Shown: one piece after another, positions 56,789 to 64,000 of the stretch
Numbering within the stretch: the first letter of the stretch is position 1
Layout of the letters: every line of letters starts with the position of its first letter
NCBI GenBank assembly: GCA_040255465.1
Contig: JBDZVA010000008.1
Coordinates: 36,218 to 100,217, forward strand
DNA: 64,000 nt
Direction: 5' to 3'
DNA from: UBA5793 sp040255465
GTDB taxonomy: Bacteria > Planctomycetota > Phycisphaerae > Phycisphaerales > UBA5793
The notes under the pieces: generated by a model
What the model was told of the DNA's origin: nothing
The model's database searches: none
Seen by the model: only the letters and a program-made list of their open reading frames with translations
Made by a program: the position numbers and the translations under genes

Positions 56789-57408
56789 GGTCTTGCGTTG
56801 AACTCGTTGTTCATGAGCAGGATGATCTCGTCGGTGATGTCGACGGTCTGCTTCCGCGAAAAGAGCACCTGGCGGCGGCTGATGAGTTCGGCTGCGGCGT
56901 CGAGCCGATTTTCGTCCGCCTGCTTGTTGCGCGAATCATCCCACAGCACGATGTCCCATCCATCGCGGTCGGCAACCTTTGCGATCGCCGCGGCGATCTT
57001 GTTGTACAGCCGCACCTGCCGCAACGCCTGTTCGGACTGCAGCTTGTTGTCACGGAACTTCTGCCACGTCTGTGCCTGGAGAGACTGGAGGATCCACTTG
57101 TCCTCCTCACGCCGGCGGCTCTCGCTGCCCTCCGGGAGCACTCCCATGCTCTCCTTGAGGTCTGCAAGGCTCTTTTGCATCTTGCTTTCTTCCTCGACGA
57201 GCCCGTCGCGGATCTTCTTGAGCTGCGCCTGCATCTCCTTCCACTCATCGACCTTGTCGGTGACGGCGATCCAGTCCACCACCGCGACCGCAGTTGGAGT
57301 GGCCGGCTTGCGGGAGAGAGCTGAGGCTTGAAGGCTCGCCATTAGACCGACGCCGATGGCGATTGTGGCCAGCAGCGTCGCCGTGTTCTTCTTGAACCAG
57401 GTATTCAT
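56785..57408 (-). CDS. Skp/OmpH-family periplasmic chaperone
   Basis: 207 residues. The signal peptide (NTWFKKNTATLLATIAIGVGLMASLQASAL) precedes a beta strand (AVAVVDWIAVTDK) and two long helical arms (VDEWKEMQAQLKKIRDGLVEEESKMQKSL ... LRQVRLYNKIAAAIAKVADRDGWDIVLWDD), the tentacle architecture of Skp. It carries unfolded beta-barrel proteins to BamA. ATG at 57408 has GAGGGTGG about 6 nt upstream, preferred over a frame start at 57588. It lies between bamA and lpxD, as in proteobacteria. Confidence 0.85.
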   Translation of the reverse strand: MNTWFKKNTATLLATIAIGVGLMASLQASALSRKPATPTAVAVVDWIAVTDKVDEWKEMQAQLKKIRDGLVEEESKMQKSLADLKESMGVLPEGSESRRREEDKWILQSLQAQTWQKFRDNKLQSEQALRQVRLYNKIAAAIAKVADRDGWDIVLWDDSRNKQADENRLDAAAELISRRQVLFSRKQTVDITDEIILLMNNEFNARP

Positions 57409-57618
57409 GAAACCACCCTCTGGAATATGAAGACTTGTGTACGAGAGATGTTTGGTATGCCCGGCGAATCCGCCAAACGCGAGCACGGACAATGATGATA
57501 GCGAACCCTGACGTGCAAACGCGGCGGAACCGGCAACAACTCCGCGCGGCTCAGCCCGTCGGGACGCAGCAGAAGCAAAGACGTCCACCGGGCCTGGAAA
57601 TTCCCCGCGCCGGCGACT

Positions 57619-59997
57619 TCAGAACGGCACGTCGATGCTGAAGCTCAAGAGCTGCTTCTGGTCCGTATCCTGCTTCACGAGCGGAAAACCGAAGTCAAAC
57701 GCCAGCGGTGCCTGGCCCAGCTGCGGAATGTACAGGCGGACGCCCACGCCCACTGAAACACGGTAGTCGTCGAGGCTGAAATCGCTGGTGACGGTTCCGG
57801 TATCCACGAATGCCACGCCGCCGATGAACCGCTCGAAGATCGGAAACTCGTACTGGGCTCCGATGAAAAAGAGCCAGTCGCCGCCGATGGGATCGTCGCT
57901 GGGGCGGCCGTTGGGACGCAAGCCACGCGGCGACACCGTGCGATAGTCGAAGCCGCGGAAGGTCCGGCCACCGAGGAAGAACCGCTCGTAGATCGGCGTC
58001 GTCCCGCCGAACTGATATCCCACCTGCGTGTGCAGTTGCAGAATCGACTTGCGCCCGAGGAAATCCTCGTCCAGAGTGAGAAAGACCGTGTGCTCGGCTG
58101 TGACGCGAGTGAAGTCAAAGTCGCCTCCGAGCGCGCCGATTTGCTCCATGCCCAGTTCCAGTCGGCTGCCCCGCGACGGCCTTGCTCGATTGTCCACGGT
58201 CGTGCGGATGATCCCCGCCCCGAGTCCGGTGACGATGTTTTCGTCCTGCACGTTGTACACATCCACCGGCGCGAAGCGATCGATGTTCGAAAGATCGATC
58301 GACTGGAATCGAGTGGAGACGTAGCCCGTCCATACTTCGCCGAGCCGGCGAGAGAGTCGCAACGTTCCGCCGTATCGCGTCTCGTCGTAACTCTCCTGTA
58401 CGCGCTGGGTGTAAGCGATCGAAGACGAAAACGCGTTGTCGGTGCCGAACAGGTAGGGCTCGCTCAGGCTGACGCTGTAGTTGCTGAACTCATTGCCGGG
58501 CTGGACGTTGATGTTGAAGACCTGGCCCGCCCCGCGAAACGCGCGGCCCCGGATGAACTCGTCGAAACTCTCGGGAAAGTCGGCGATGTCGAAGTTGCGC
58601 TGTGTCAGTCCGATCGAGCCGAACAGGCCGAGGTCCGAACTCACCGCAGCGCCGAAGTTGATCGAGCCGGTGTCGCCCTCCTGCACCTCGATGATCACAT
58701 CGCGGTAGAGCGGGTCCGACGGATCCGGGTCCGCCGGCGTAATGCGCACGTCGGTGAACAGGCCCGTGCCGCGAATGTCGCGCTTGGCATTCTCGATGTA
58801 CACGCTGCTCAGCGGACGGTTGGGGCGGAAGTCTACTTCTCGGAGAATGACTTCGCTCTTGGTCAGCTTGTTGTTCTTGACGATCACTTCGCCGGTAAAC
58901 GCGAGCTGCCCCTCGCGAATGGTGATCAGCAGATCAACGAAGGGCTGGTCTGGGTCGCGCGTCGGCTGAAGTTCGACGTTTACATCCACGTAGCCGAGGC
59001 TGCCGAGATACTCCTTGAGAATCGTGCGGCTCTTCTCGATCTTGTCCTTGCTGTACACGTCGCCGGTCTTGATGTCGATGAGGGCCTTGACCTGCGGTGT
59101 CAGCAGGCGCGTGGCGCCTTCGACTACGAGGTTTCGCATCGTGAACAACTGGCCCTCTTCGATGAGGAAGACAACCTTGGCTTCCTTCAGATCGTTGGAG
59201 AGATCCAGTTGCCGCTCGATGCGCACATCGAGATAGCCGCGGTCCTTGTAGTAGTTCGTCAGCGCGGCGATATCCGTCGCGAGCGCATCCTCGTCGAGTT
59301 GGCCGGTGCGGAGCAGGAAGATGGATGTCTTGGTCTTGAGATTCGACTGCAACTGGTCGCTGCCGAACGCCTCGTTGCCGCGGAACTCGATCGCCTTGAT
59401 CTTCACGCGCGGACCCTCGCGCACCCGGAAGAGCACGATGTTCGATTCCGTCAGCACATCTGAATCAACTTCGACCTGGGCGAGATAGAAGCCTCGCTTC
59501 TGGTACAGTTCGACCATCTGCTCCCGCGCGCGATTAATCTGGAACGTATCGAGAGGATCGCCAACCCGCATCTTGATCGCGGCGAAGAGGTCCTGGTCGT
59601 TGACGGCGAGATTGCCTGTGACCTGCACGTCTTCGGCAAGCGACCATTCGTTGAACTGGTAGGTGACGACCACGGCTCGTCCGTCGGGCGTCAGTTCCGC
59701 CTTGGGCAGAATGATCCGGAACTGGTTCAGTCGCGTGAGATTTCGGACGTCCTGCTGGATCGTGGCGGCGGAGTACGGCTCGCCCACGGTCGTGCGGATG
59801 TTGTTCTCGACGAGCGTGCGCGGCACGCGCTTGAGGCCGGCGAATTCGACCTGCCGCACCGGCAGCCCTTCGTAGGGATCCGCGCTCGGAGGCGTCGGCG
59901 CAGGTGTGTCCTGGCCCAGCGCTGTCGCGGGTCCCATGGTTACACCCAGCGCCACCGCCAGCACGCCACCAGCGCACAGTTTTGATGTCCATCTCAC
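57619..59997 (-). CDS. bamA: Outer-membrane assembly factor BamA
   Basis: 792 residues. A signal peptide (GGVLAVALGVTMGPATALGQ/DT) leads to five POTRA domains (about 45-430; VRQVEFAGLKRVPRTLVENNIRT, WSLAEDVQVTGNLAVNDQDL, VKIKAIEFRGNEAFGSDQL, GQLFTMRNLVVEGATRL, GQLAFTGEVIVKNNKL) and a C-terminal 16-strand barrel. The L6 loop motif GGRTFRGFDYRT (VRGF-type) and the terminal FSIDVPF (C-terminal Phe) are present. It inserts barrels into the outer membrane. GTG at 59997 has GAGGA 9 nt upstream. It is followed by skp-like, lpxD, lpxC-fabZ and lpxA, 210 nt to skp. Confidence 0.95.
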   Translation of the reverse strand: MRWTSKLCAGGVLAVALGVTMGPATALGQDTPAPTPPSADPYEGLPVRQVEFAGLKRVPRTLVENNIRTTVGEPYSAATIQQDVRNLTRLNQFRIILPKAELTPDGRAVVVTYQFNEWSLAEDVQVTGNLAVNDQDLFAAIKMRVGDPLDTFQINRAREQMVELYQKRGFYLAQVEVDSDVLTESNIVLFRVREGPRVKIKAIEFRGNEAFGSDQLQSNLKTKTSIFLLRTGQLDEDALATDIAALTNYYKDRGYLDVRIERQLDLSNDLKEAKVVFLIEEGQLFTMRNLVVEGATRLLTPQVKALIDIKTGDVYSKDKIEKSRTILKEYLGSLGYVDVNVELQPTRDPDQPFVDLLITIREGQLAFTGEVIVKNNKLTKSEVILREVDFRPNRPLSSVYIENAKRDIRGTGLFTDVRITPADPDPSDPLYRDVIIEVQEGDTGSINFGAAVSSDLGLFGSIGLTQRNFDIADFPESFDEFIRGRAFRGAGQVFNINVQPGNEFSNYSVSLSEPYLFGTDNAFSSSIAYTQRVQESYDETRYGGTLRLSRRLGEVWTGYVSTRFQSIDLSNIDRFAPVDVYNVQDENIVTGLGAGIIRTTVDNRARPSRGSRLELGMEQIGALGGDFDFTRVTAEHTVFLTLDEDFLGRKSILQLHTQVGYQFGGTTPIYERFFLGGRTFRGFDYRTVSPRGLRPNGRPSDDPIGGDWLFFIGAQYEFPIFERFIGGVAFVDTGTVTSDFSLDDYRVSVGVGVRLYIPQLGQAPLAFDFGFPLVKQDTDQKQLLSFSIDVPF

Positions 59998-60121
59998 CCG
60001 TTTGGTTCCTCACCTGAGAGTTCGGAGTTGTGGAACGGGGACAGTGTAGAGCCGCACGCAGGGCGGCACAACCGCCCGCGGGCCGTCATATGATGGACAG
60101 GCAGCAGCAGGGGATCGCGGT

Positions 60122-60820
60122 TCAGTAGCCCAGCACGTAGAACAGGCGGCCGAGTCGACGCGAGACCTCAGTATTGAGGCGGACGGCGATCTGATCCACG
60201 GCCGCATCATCGCGCTCGGCGCTGAACGAGCCATTGAGTTCCGCCGTGCCCAGCAGGTCGTGGAATCCGTCGCTGGACTCGGTCATCCGCAGCACCGCCC
60301 CGGAGATCGACCCGCCAAATGAGTGCTTCCCCGCCTTGTCTGACGGGGCGAGAAAGCCCGCGCCGTCGTATATCCCCGCGGCGTTACCGGCGAGAATCAC
60401 CTGCCGAACCGTGCAGTTCGTGGCTGTGCGATCCACCGGAGTCGACCCCGCCTTGGGTCGCCACGCCATGTCCACGCAGATGATGCGTCCGTCGGCGAAT
60501 CGGCCGTTTGTGAGATCGTCCAGCGAGAGTTCGCTGAAGACAAAAGTGGCGGTGTTGGTGTCACGGAAGCGGTAGATGGCCGTCTTGAGGTCGCCCGAGA
60601 GCCGCGCCGGCGAGTCGTTCATACCGACGACATCCAACTGCCCGCCGGAGTGCCCGAAGAGGCCGCAACCCGCCATCGCCAGGAGCATCAGCGCAGCAAG
60701 CAAAGCCGCCAGGGCTCGCGCGGCCGATGCGTCTCGCTCAGGAATTCCAGCGCGGGTTGGGTTCGACGCTCTCTCGGAGCATTCCCGTAAGCGTCGTGAT
60801 CTGAGCATCAAGATCATCAT
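60122..60820 (-). CDS. Lipoprotein of unknown function upstream of bamA
   Basis: 232 residues from the ATG at 60820. The lipobox (LMLLAMAGCG) lies near residue 52 if this start is right. The start overlaps the amidohydrolase gene by 83 nt; no well-placed ATG exists after its stop except seven codons before the Cys, so the start is uncertain and a TTG or CTG may be used. The mature part is beta-rich (TATFVFSELSLDD, IICVDMAWRPKAG, GTAELNGSFSAERDD) with a late helix (VSRRLGRLFYVLGY). A Bam- or Lpt-associated lipoprotein is plausible from context but not shown. Confidence 0.6.
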   Translation of the reverse strand: MMILMLRSRRLRECSERASNPTRAGIPERDASAARALAALLAALMLLAMAGCGLFGHSGGQLDVVGMNDSPARLSGDLKTAIYRFRDTNTATFVFSELSLDDLTNGRFADGRIICVDMAWRPKAGSTPVDRTATNCTVRQVILAGNAAGIYDGAGFLAPSDKAGKHSFGGSISGAVLRMTESSDGFHDLLGTAELNGSFSAERDDAAVDQIAVRLNTEVSRRLGRLFYVLGY

Positions 60821-61730
60821 CCTCTTCCATGACTTCGACCGCTTCGGTGGCGAGCGACATGCCGCCGGTCAGACTCGCGCCGCCGGGCCGTTCGATGCCA
60901 AGGCAGTGGAACACATCCCGCTCCACGATACCGCGCAGGTGTTGCCGCGGAATTGAAGGCAGGTCCGTGCCATGACTGTAACTGTTCAGCGAGTAGATGC
61001 GCGAGATGGCGCGTTCGGGCGTGTCAAATGGGAAGCCGGAGGCAAAGAGGATCTTCTCCATCACGCGGTGCTCAAAGGCGCCCACGAGCGAGTGATACAA
61101 CTGCCACGGCCGCGAGACCTGTCCCGCCAGATCGGTGAACACATTGCGGTGCTTGCCGACGAGGATGAACAGTTCGTCTGTCCACGGGTAACCCAGGCCG
61201 CCGATGACCAGTTTGAGGTTCGGGAACGCCCGCGCGACTTCGTCGAAGAGCAGCGGTCGGCCGTACGCCATGTTCGTCGATGCTGTTGGCCGTCGTTGCG
61301 TGCGAACCAGTACCGGAATACCCAGTGACTGGCAGCGCTCGTAGACGCGCATGGCGCGGGAATGCGTCGGGTGGAAGTTCTGAGCAGCGGGGGCGATCAC
61401 CACGCCGCACAATCCCAGCGCCAGACCCTTGTCCACTTCATCCAGTGCGCCATCGCACATGGGGTCGATGCCGGCAAAGCCGATGCGCCGGTTGGGCTGG
61501 CGGCCGACGAACGCCGCGACGCTTTCCGAGGTGATATGGGCGTCAAGGTGAACGCTGCGGAACCCGAGCACCACCGCCACGTCCACGCAGGACATCGCCG
61601 CTTCGTGAACGGCGGGCGAGGCGTCAATCGAGGCCCAGGTTTCAACGTCTTCCCTCAGTCGCCAGTCCGTGGACTCCGCTCCCAGTTGCGCCGGATTGGT
61701 CCACACTTGCGTTTCGAGGTCGATGATCAT
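60738..61730 (-). CDS. Amidohydrolase-fold protein lacking metal ligands
   Basis: 330 residues beginning MIIDLETQVWTNP. The order of strands follows the ACMSD-like amidohydrolase TIM barrel: GIDPMCDGALDEVDKGLALG, GIPVLVRTQRRPTAS, AFPNLKLVIGGLGYPW and KILFASGFPFDTPERAI. Family members carry HxH in strand 1, His in the LVIxHxG motif and Asp in the GSDxP motif. Here they are DLET, GGLG and SGFP, so no metal ligand remains in those three places. The C-terminal 40 residues are acidic. It is probably a non-catalytic or regulatory member. ATG at 61730 has GGGTGG upstream. Confidence 0.78.
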   Translation of the reverse strand: MIIDLETQVWTNPAQLGAESTDWRLREDVETWASIDASPAVHEAAMSCVDVAVVLGFRSVHLDAHITSESVAAFVGRQPNRRIGFAGIDPMCDGALDEVDKGLALGLCGVVIAPAAQNFHPTHSRAMRVYERCQSLGIPVLVRTQRRPTASTNMAYGRPLLFDEVARAFPNLKLVIGGLGYPWTDELFILVGKHRNVFTDLAGQVSRPWQLYHSLVGAFEHRVMEKILFASGFPFDTPERAISRIYSLNSYSHGTDLPSIPRQHLRGIVERDVFHCLGIERPGGASLTGGMSLATEAVEVMEEDDDLDAQITTLTGMLRESVEPNPRWNS

Positions 61731-61901
61731 GGATGAGCCACCCGTGAGGAATCGAATGAATAAGGGCAATGGTAGCGGGATTCCAACCCTCAACCAAGGC
61801 CGGTGAAAGCCTGCCTCCCGTTGAGTTCGGCCAGATGCCCCGCCGGGGACCAATTCTTCGTTCTCTTAGTCCAGACGCGAAAAACACCCGTCTCCGCCGG
61901 A

Positions 61902-62375
61902 TTATCCGCCATCAGGCTGCAGTACCCGGACCTTGGTCTTCTCGAGCAGGGTGATCCCCTCGATCCGCAGCTGCTTGTCGATCGCCTTGGTCATGTCGTA
62001 AAGCGTCAGGGCCGCGACCGACACCGCCGTCAGCGCCTCCATCTCCACGCCGGTCCTGCCTGTCACCGACGCGCTGCCCACGATGCGTATTCCCCCCTCG
62101 ACCCGCTCAAAATCCACCTGCACCGCCTCGATCGGCAGACTGTGGCACAGCGGAATCAACTCGTCACAACGCTTGGCGGCCATGATCCCCGCCACCCGCG
62201 CCACCGCCAGCGCCTCGCCCTTGGGAAGTCGGCCATCCATCACCGCCTCGATCGTCTCCGCCCTGGCGACGAAGAACCCCTCGGCCACCGCGCGTCGGCG
62301 CATCGGCTCCTTGGCGCCGACGTCAACCATCGTCGCCCGGCCGCGTTCATCGACATGTGAGAGTTTGCCGGTCAT
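61902..62375 (-). CDS. moaC: Cyclic pyranopterin monophosphate synthase MoaC
   Basis: 157 residues. MoaC makes cyclic pyranopterin monophosphate for molybdenum cofactor. Motifs: SHVDERGRATMVDVGAKEP, AAKRCDELIPLCHSLPI, VTGRTGVEMEALTAVSVAALTLYDMTKAID (catalytic Asp/Lys helix). It is compact and of family length. It follows a sulfite-oxidase-like molybdoenzyme gene by 43 nt, a functional link. No other moa or moe gene lies in the window. Confidence 0.96.
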   Translation of the reverse strand: MTGKLSHVDERGRATMVDVGAKEPMRRRAVAEGFFVARAETIEAVMDGRLPKGEALAVARVAGIMAAKRCDELIPLCHSLPIEAVQVDFERVEGGIRIVGSASVTGRTGVEMEALTAVSVAALTLYDMTKAIDKQLRIEGITLLEKTKVRVLQPDGG

Positions 62376-62418
62376 GGAATCGTTGCTTCGGCGGCAGTCA
62401 GGAGGGCCGGATCGTCCG

Positions 62419-63072
62419 CTACCACCCGAAGCGCTCTTCCTTCCACGGGTCGCCGTGCATGTGGTAGCCGTTCACTTCCCAGAACCCCGGCGCATCCGTG
62501 GCTCGCAGTTCCAGCCCCGTGATCCACTTTGCCCCTTTCCAGAAGTAAAGCCGTGGCACGATTCCGCGAATTGGATACCCGTGCTCAGGCGAAAACGGTT
62601 GGCCGTCGTGCAGCGTCGCGATGATGCAGTCTTCCTCGGTGAACTCATCGAGCGGCACATTCGTCGTCCAGTCGTTGTTGGGCGAGCCCGCCGCGTGCTG
62701 CATGACGAACTTTGCCTCCGGCTTTGGCCGGGCCATCTCGATGAGCCGCTTTGTCGACACGCCGGTGAACACGTTGTCCAGTCGCGACCAGTGCGTCACG
62801 CAATGAATGTCGCAGCGCACATCGACCTGCGGCAGGGCGTTGAACTGCTCCCAGTTGAGCGTGTAGGGATTCTCGCATAACCCCCAGACCTTCAGTTGCC
62901 ATGTTGCGGGATCGACCTGCGGCACCGAGCCGTAGTGCAGCACCGGCCACTTCTTCGTCAGCGTCTGGCCCGGCGGCGTCCGCGCATCGGCGCTGCCTCC
63001 GCCGCGCAGCGTATCGGGGCTGATGATCAGCGGCCTGGTGGGCGACTCGCTCTGAGCCGCTTCGTCGAGCAT
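62419..63072 (-). CDS. Sulfite-oxidase-like molybdopterin oxidoreductase
   Basis: 217 residues, one Moco-binding domain of the sulfite oxidase fold without the dimerisation domain. Motifs: GLCENPYTLNWEQFNALP, DIHCVTHWSRLDNVFTGV (molybdenum-ligand Cys), AGSPNNDWTTNVPLDEF, EHGYPIRGIVPRLYFWKGAKW and a final PGFWEVNGYHMHGDPW. No signal peptide or Tat motif, so cytoplasmic. It is close to YedY/YuiH-type single-domain proteins. ATG at 63072 follows GAAGGG. It is followed by moaC and preceded by the TOBE-like gene. Confidence 0.9.
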   Translation of the reverse strand: MLDEAAQSESPTRPLIISPDTLRGGGSADARTPPGQTLTKKWPVLHYGSVPQVDPATWQLKVWGLCENPYTLNWEQFNALPQVDVRCDIHCVTHWSRLDNVFTGVSTKRLIEMARPKPEAKFVMQHAAGSPNNDWTTNVPLDEFTEEDCIIATLHDGQPFSPEHGYPIRGIVPRLYFWKGAKWITGLELRATDAPGFWEVNGYHMHGDPWKEERFGW

Positions 63073-63096
63073 GCTCGATTCCCTTCGTTCAGCCGG

Positions 63097-63510
63097 TCAA
63101 TGCCCATCGACGGGCACGAAAACCGCACCCGGATCGACGGCGAAATTTACAATCGAGCCAACTTCAAAATCCGACGGCTTCTGCGGCGGCCGCACCCGCA
63201 CGTGCAGCGGCACCACCGCCTTGACGACCATCATCGGATGCTCCAGGCCCGTCTCCACGACGCAGCCCTGAATGTTACGCGGCCGGCCGTAAACCGGGTC
63301 GATGAACTGCCCGCCCGTGTGCGTGACATCCACTCGCCGCGCATGCACTTCGATGCGTCCGGCGATGTGCGAACCCACCTTGGCGTCCACCGGTCGATTC
63401 ACATTCAGGTGCAGCCGGTAGTCCGTGCCGGGAATCCCCAGCACGATCCGGTCCGGATGGCTCTCCAACAGCGATCCCCGCACGGCGCGGGTTGCAACAC
63501 TTGATTCCAT
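63097..63510 (-). CDS. Small TOBE-like protein, possible oxyanion-binding
   Basis: 137 residues starting MESSVATRAVRGSLLE. The beta-rich sequence (RIVLGIPGTDYRLHLNV, VGSHIAGRIEVHARRVDV, HVRVRPPQKPSDFEVGSIVNFAVDP) has the strand order and final Val-rich segment of an OB/TOBE domain, a fold often used to bind molybdate. Similarity is by eye and modest. ATG at 63510 is preceded by GAGGAAGG at 5 nt, which settles the start over a frame beginning at 63552. It precedes the molybdoenzyme and moaC by 24 and about 720 nt. Confidence 0.6.
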   Translation of the reverse strand: MESSVATRAVRGSLLESHPDRIVLGIPGTDYRLHLNVNRPVDAKVGSHIAGRIEVHARRVDVTHTGGQFIDPVYGRPRNIQGCVVETGLEHPMMVVKAVVPLHVRVRPPQKPSDFEVGSIVNFAVDPGAVFVPVDGH

Positions 63511-64000
63511 AACAGCCTTCCTCTCACGCTTCGGCCCATCCGCGCGAGACAAGATCGAATCCTACCGCAGACCTGCCCATGGGTCTCGAACGCGGGGAGT
63601 TGTCCACCCGAGGAAGGGCCAGGGTCGCGCCGCCAATCGCAAGGCAAGTCAGCGCCTGTTCCGCAGATCGCAAATCCCGCTGGCCGCTCTCATCTTTGCT
63701 CACCAGGGACAGCAAGAAACTTCGGCGTTGTTCTCCAGATTACCATATTTGTCCTTGCACCTCCCGCAGAATCGGGTATGTTGAAGGAGTCGGCGGCCGG
63801 TTCGTTCGGGTCGTCGCCGTTCGGGGAGAATCTGGGGGACCGGCGGGCCCGGCGCCTGCCGCGGAAGGACAACTTCCGGCGCGGTTCGGCTTGTCGCGTT
63901 GACGGCCGAATCGGGTCGCTGCACGTCTTCGGTGAGAACTCGGGCCGTAGCGACTGTCTTGAAAGTCAAGTGTTTGGTTGTGGATTCCATGAGGTGTTGT
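63511..64000. other. Non-coding or unassigned end region
   Basis: 490 nt with no supportable gene. The ribosome site of the TOBE-like gene lies at 63517-63524. TTGCAC (63755-63760) and TATGTT (63777-63782) with a 16-nt spacer could be a rightward promoter whose gene would begin beyond the window. The following 200 nt are GC-rich and could fold, but I cannot assign an RNA class. Confidence 0.4.
63755..63782 (+). promoter_or_regulatory. Possible sigma70-like promoter near the right edge
   Basis: TTGCAC, 16-nt spacer, TATGTT. It is the best -35/-10 pair in the terminal region and points right, out of the window. The evidence is only the hexamers. Confidence 0.25.

Noticed and set aside
58030..59463. 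Long open frame (477 codons) on the plus strand opposite bamA
   Set aside because: BamA has clear POTRA, barrel and terminal-Phe features on the minus strand; the other frame is compositional.
63700..63990. Minus-strand frame of 96 codons with four cysteines near its end
   Set aside because: No ribosome site, no repeated or family motif, and a Pro/Arg-rich composition typical of chance frames.

Overview
The window is a GC-rich, gene-dense bacterial chromosome segment with no phage, IS, CRISPR, rRNA or tRNA that I can see. It encodes a complete Gram-negative outer-membrane set (bamA, skp-like, lpxD, an lpxC-fabZ fusion, lpxA). It also carries a type II secretion (T2SS)-like cluster with an enormous secretin, isolated housekeeping genes such as dnaA without dnaN and nuoI without other nuo genes, and two unrelated membrane proteins sharing a CGYDL zinc ribbon. 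Together these traits suggest a planctomycete, probably of the Phycisphaerae. The assignment is inferred from gene style, not from a marker RNA.

Layout. 1-7 kb: uvrC (cut by the left edge), divergent guaB and a 1,379-residue AsmA-like protein. 7-13.5 kb: a leftward unit of six overlapping or closely spaced genes (HEAT-like exported protein, DegT-type aminotransferase, HAD hydrolase, zinc-ribbon membrane protein, GT-C glycosyltransferase, Nif3-like protein). 13.6-16.7 kb: dnaA, an unknown protein and a GbsR-type regulator, all leftward, with a 443-bp non-coding stretch before dnaA. 16.9-27.6 kb: acylphosphatase, DASS transporter, phosphodiesterase, a secreted repeat protein, NuoI-like ferredoxin, ABC-F ATPase, a double von Willebrand factor A (VWA) membrane protein and a double 6-pyruvoyl-tetrahydropterin-synthase (PTPS)-domain protein.

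27.7-47.4 kb is the most striking part. A rightward T2SS-like operon runs gspF-gspG-gspH-gspI-gspJ-gspK, a PilM/GspL-like protein, a GspM-plus-GspC-like fusion, then a 3,575-residue secretin and a coupled lipoprotein. The secretin has an N0-like domain, about 37 successive secretin-N modules of about 85 residues, and one C-terminal secretin channel domain. Ordinary GspD proteins have only N0-N3 and about 650-700 residues. If the modules stack as rings, the result would be a very long periplasmic tube, which could suit the enlarged periplasm of planctomycetes. GspE and the prepilin peptidase are not in the window.

47.5-53 kb: a zinc-ribbon/repeat protein, a CCA-adding-type nucleotidyltransferase and two paralogous exported SppA/NfeD-like proteins, ending in a clear terminator. 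53.1-63.5 kb: a long leftward series with a small TOBE-like protein, a sulfite-oxidase-like molybdoenzyme, moaC, a metal-ligand-less amidohydrolase-fold protein, a lipoprotein, bamA, skp-like, lpxD, lpxC-fabZ and lpxA. The last 490 bases hold no gene I can support.

Several first genes of transcription units have a -10-like hexamer only 4-9 nt before the start codon and no ribosome site, which suggests leaderless mRNAs.
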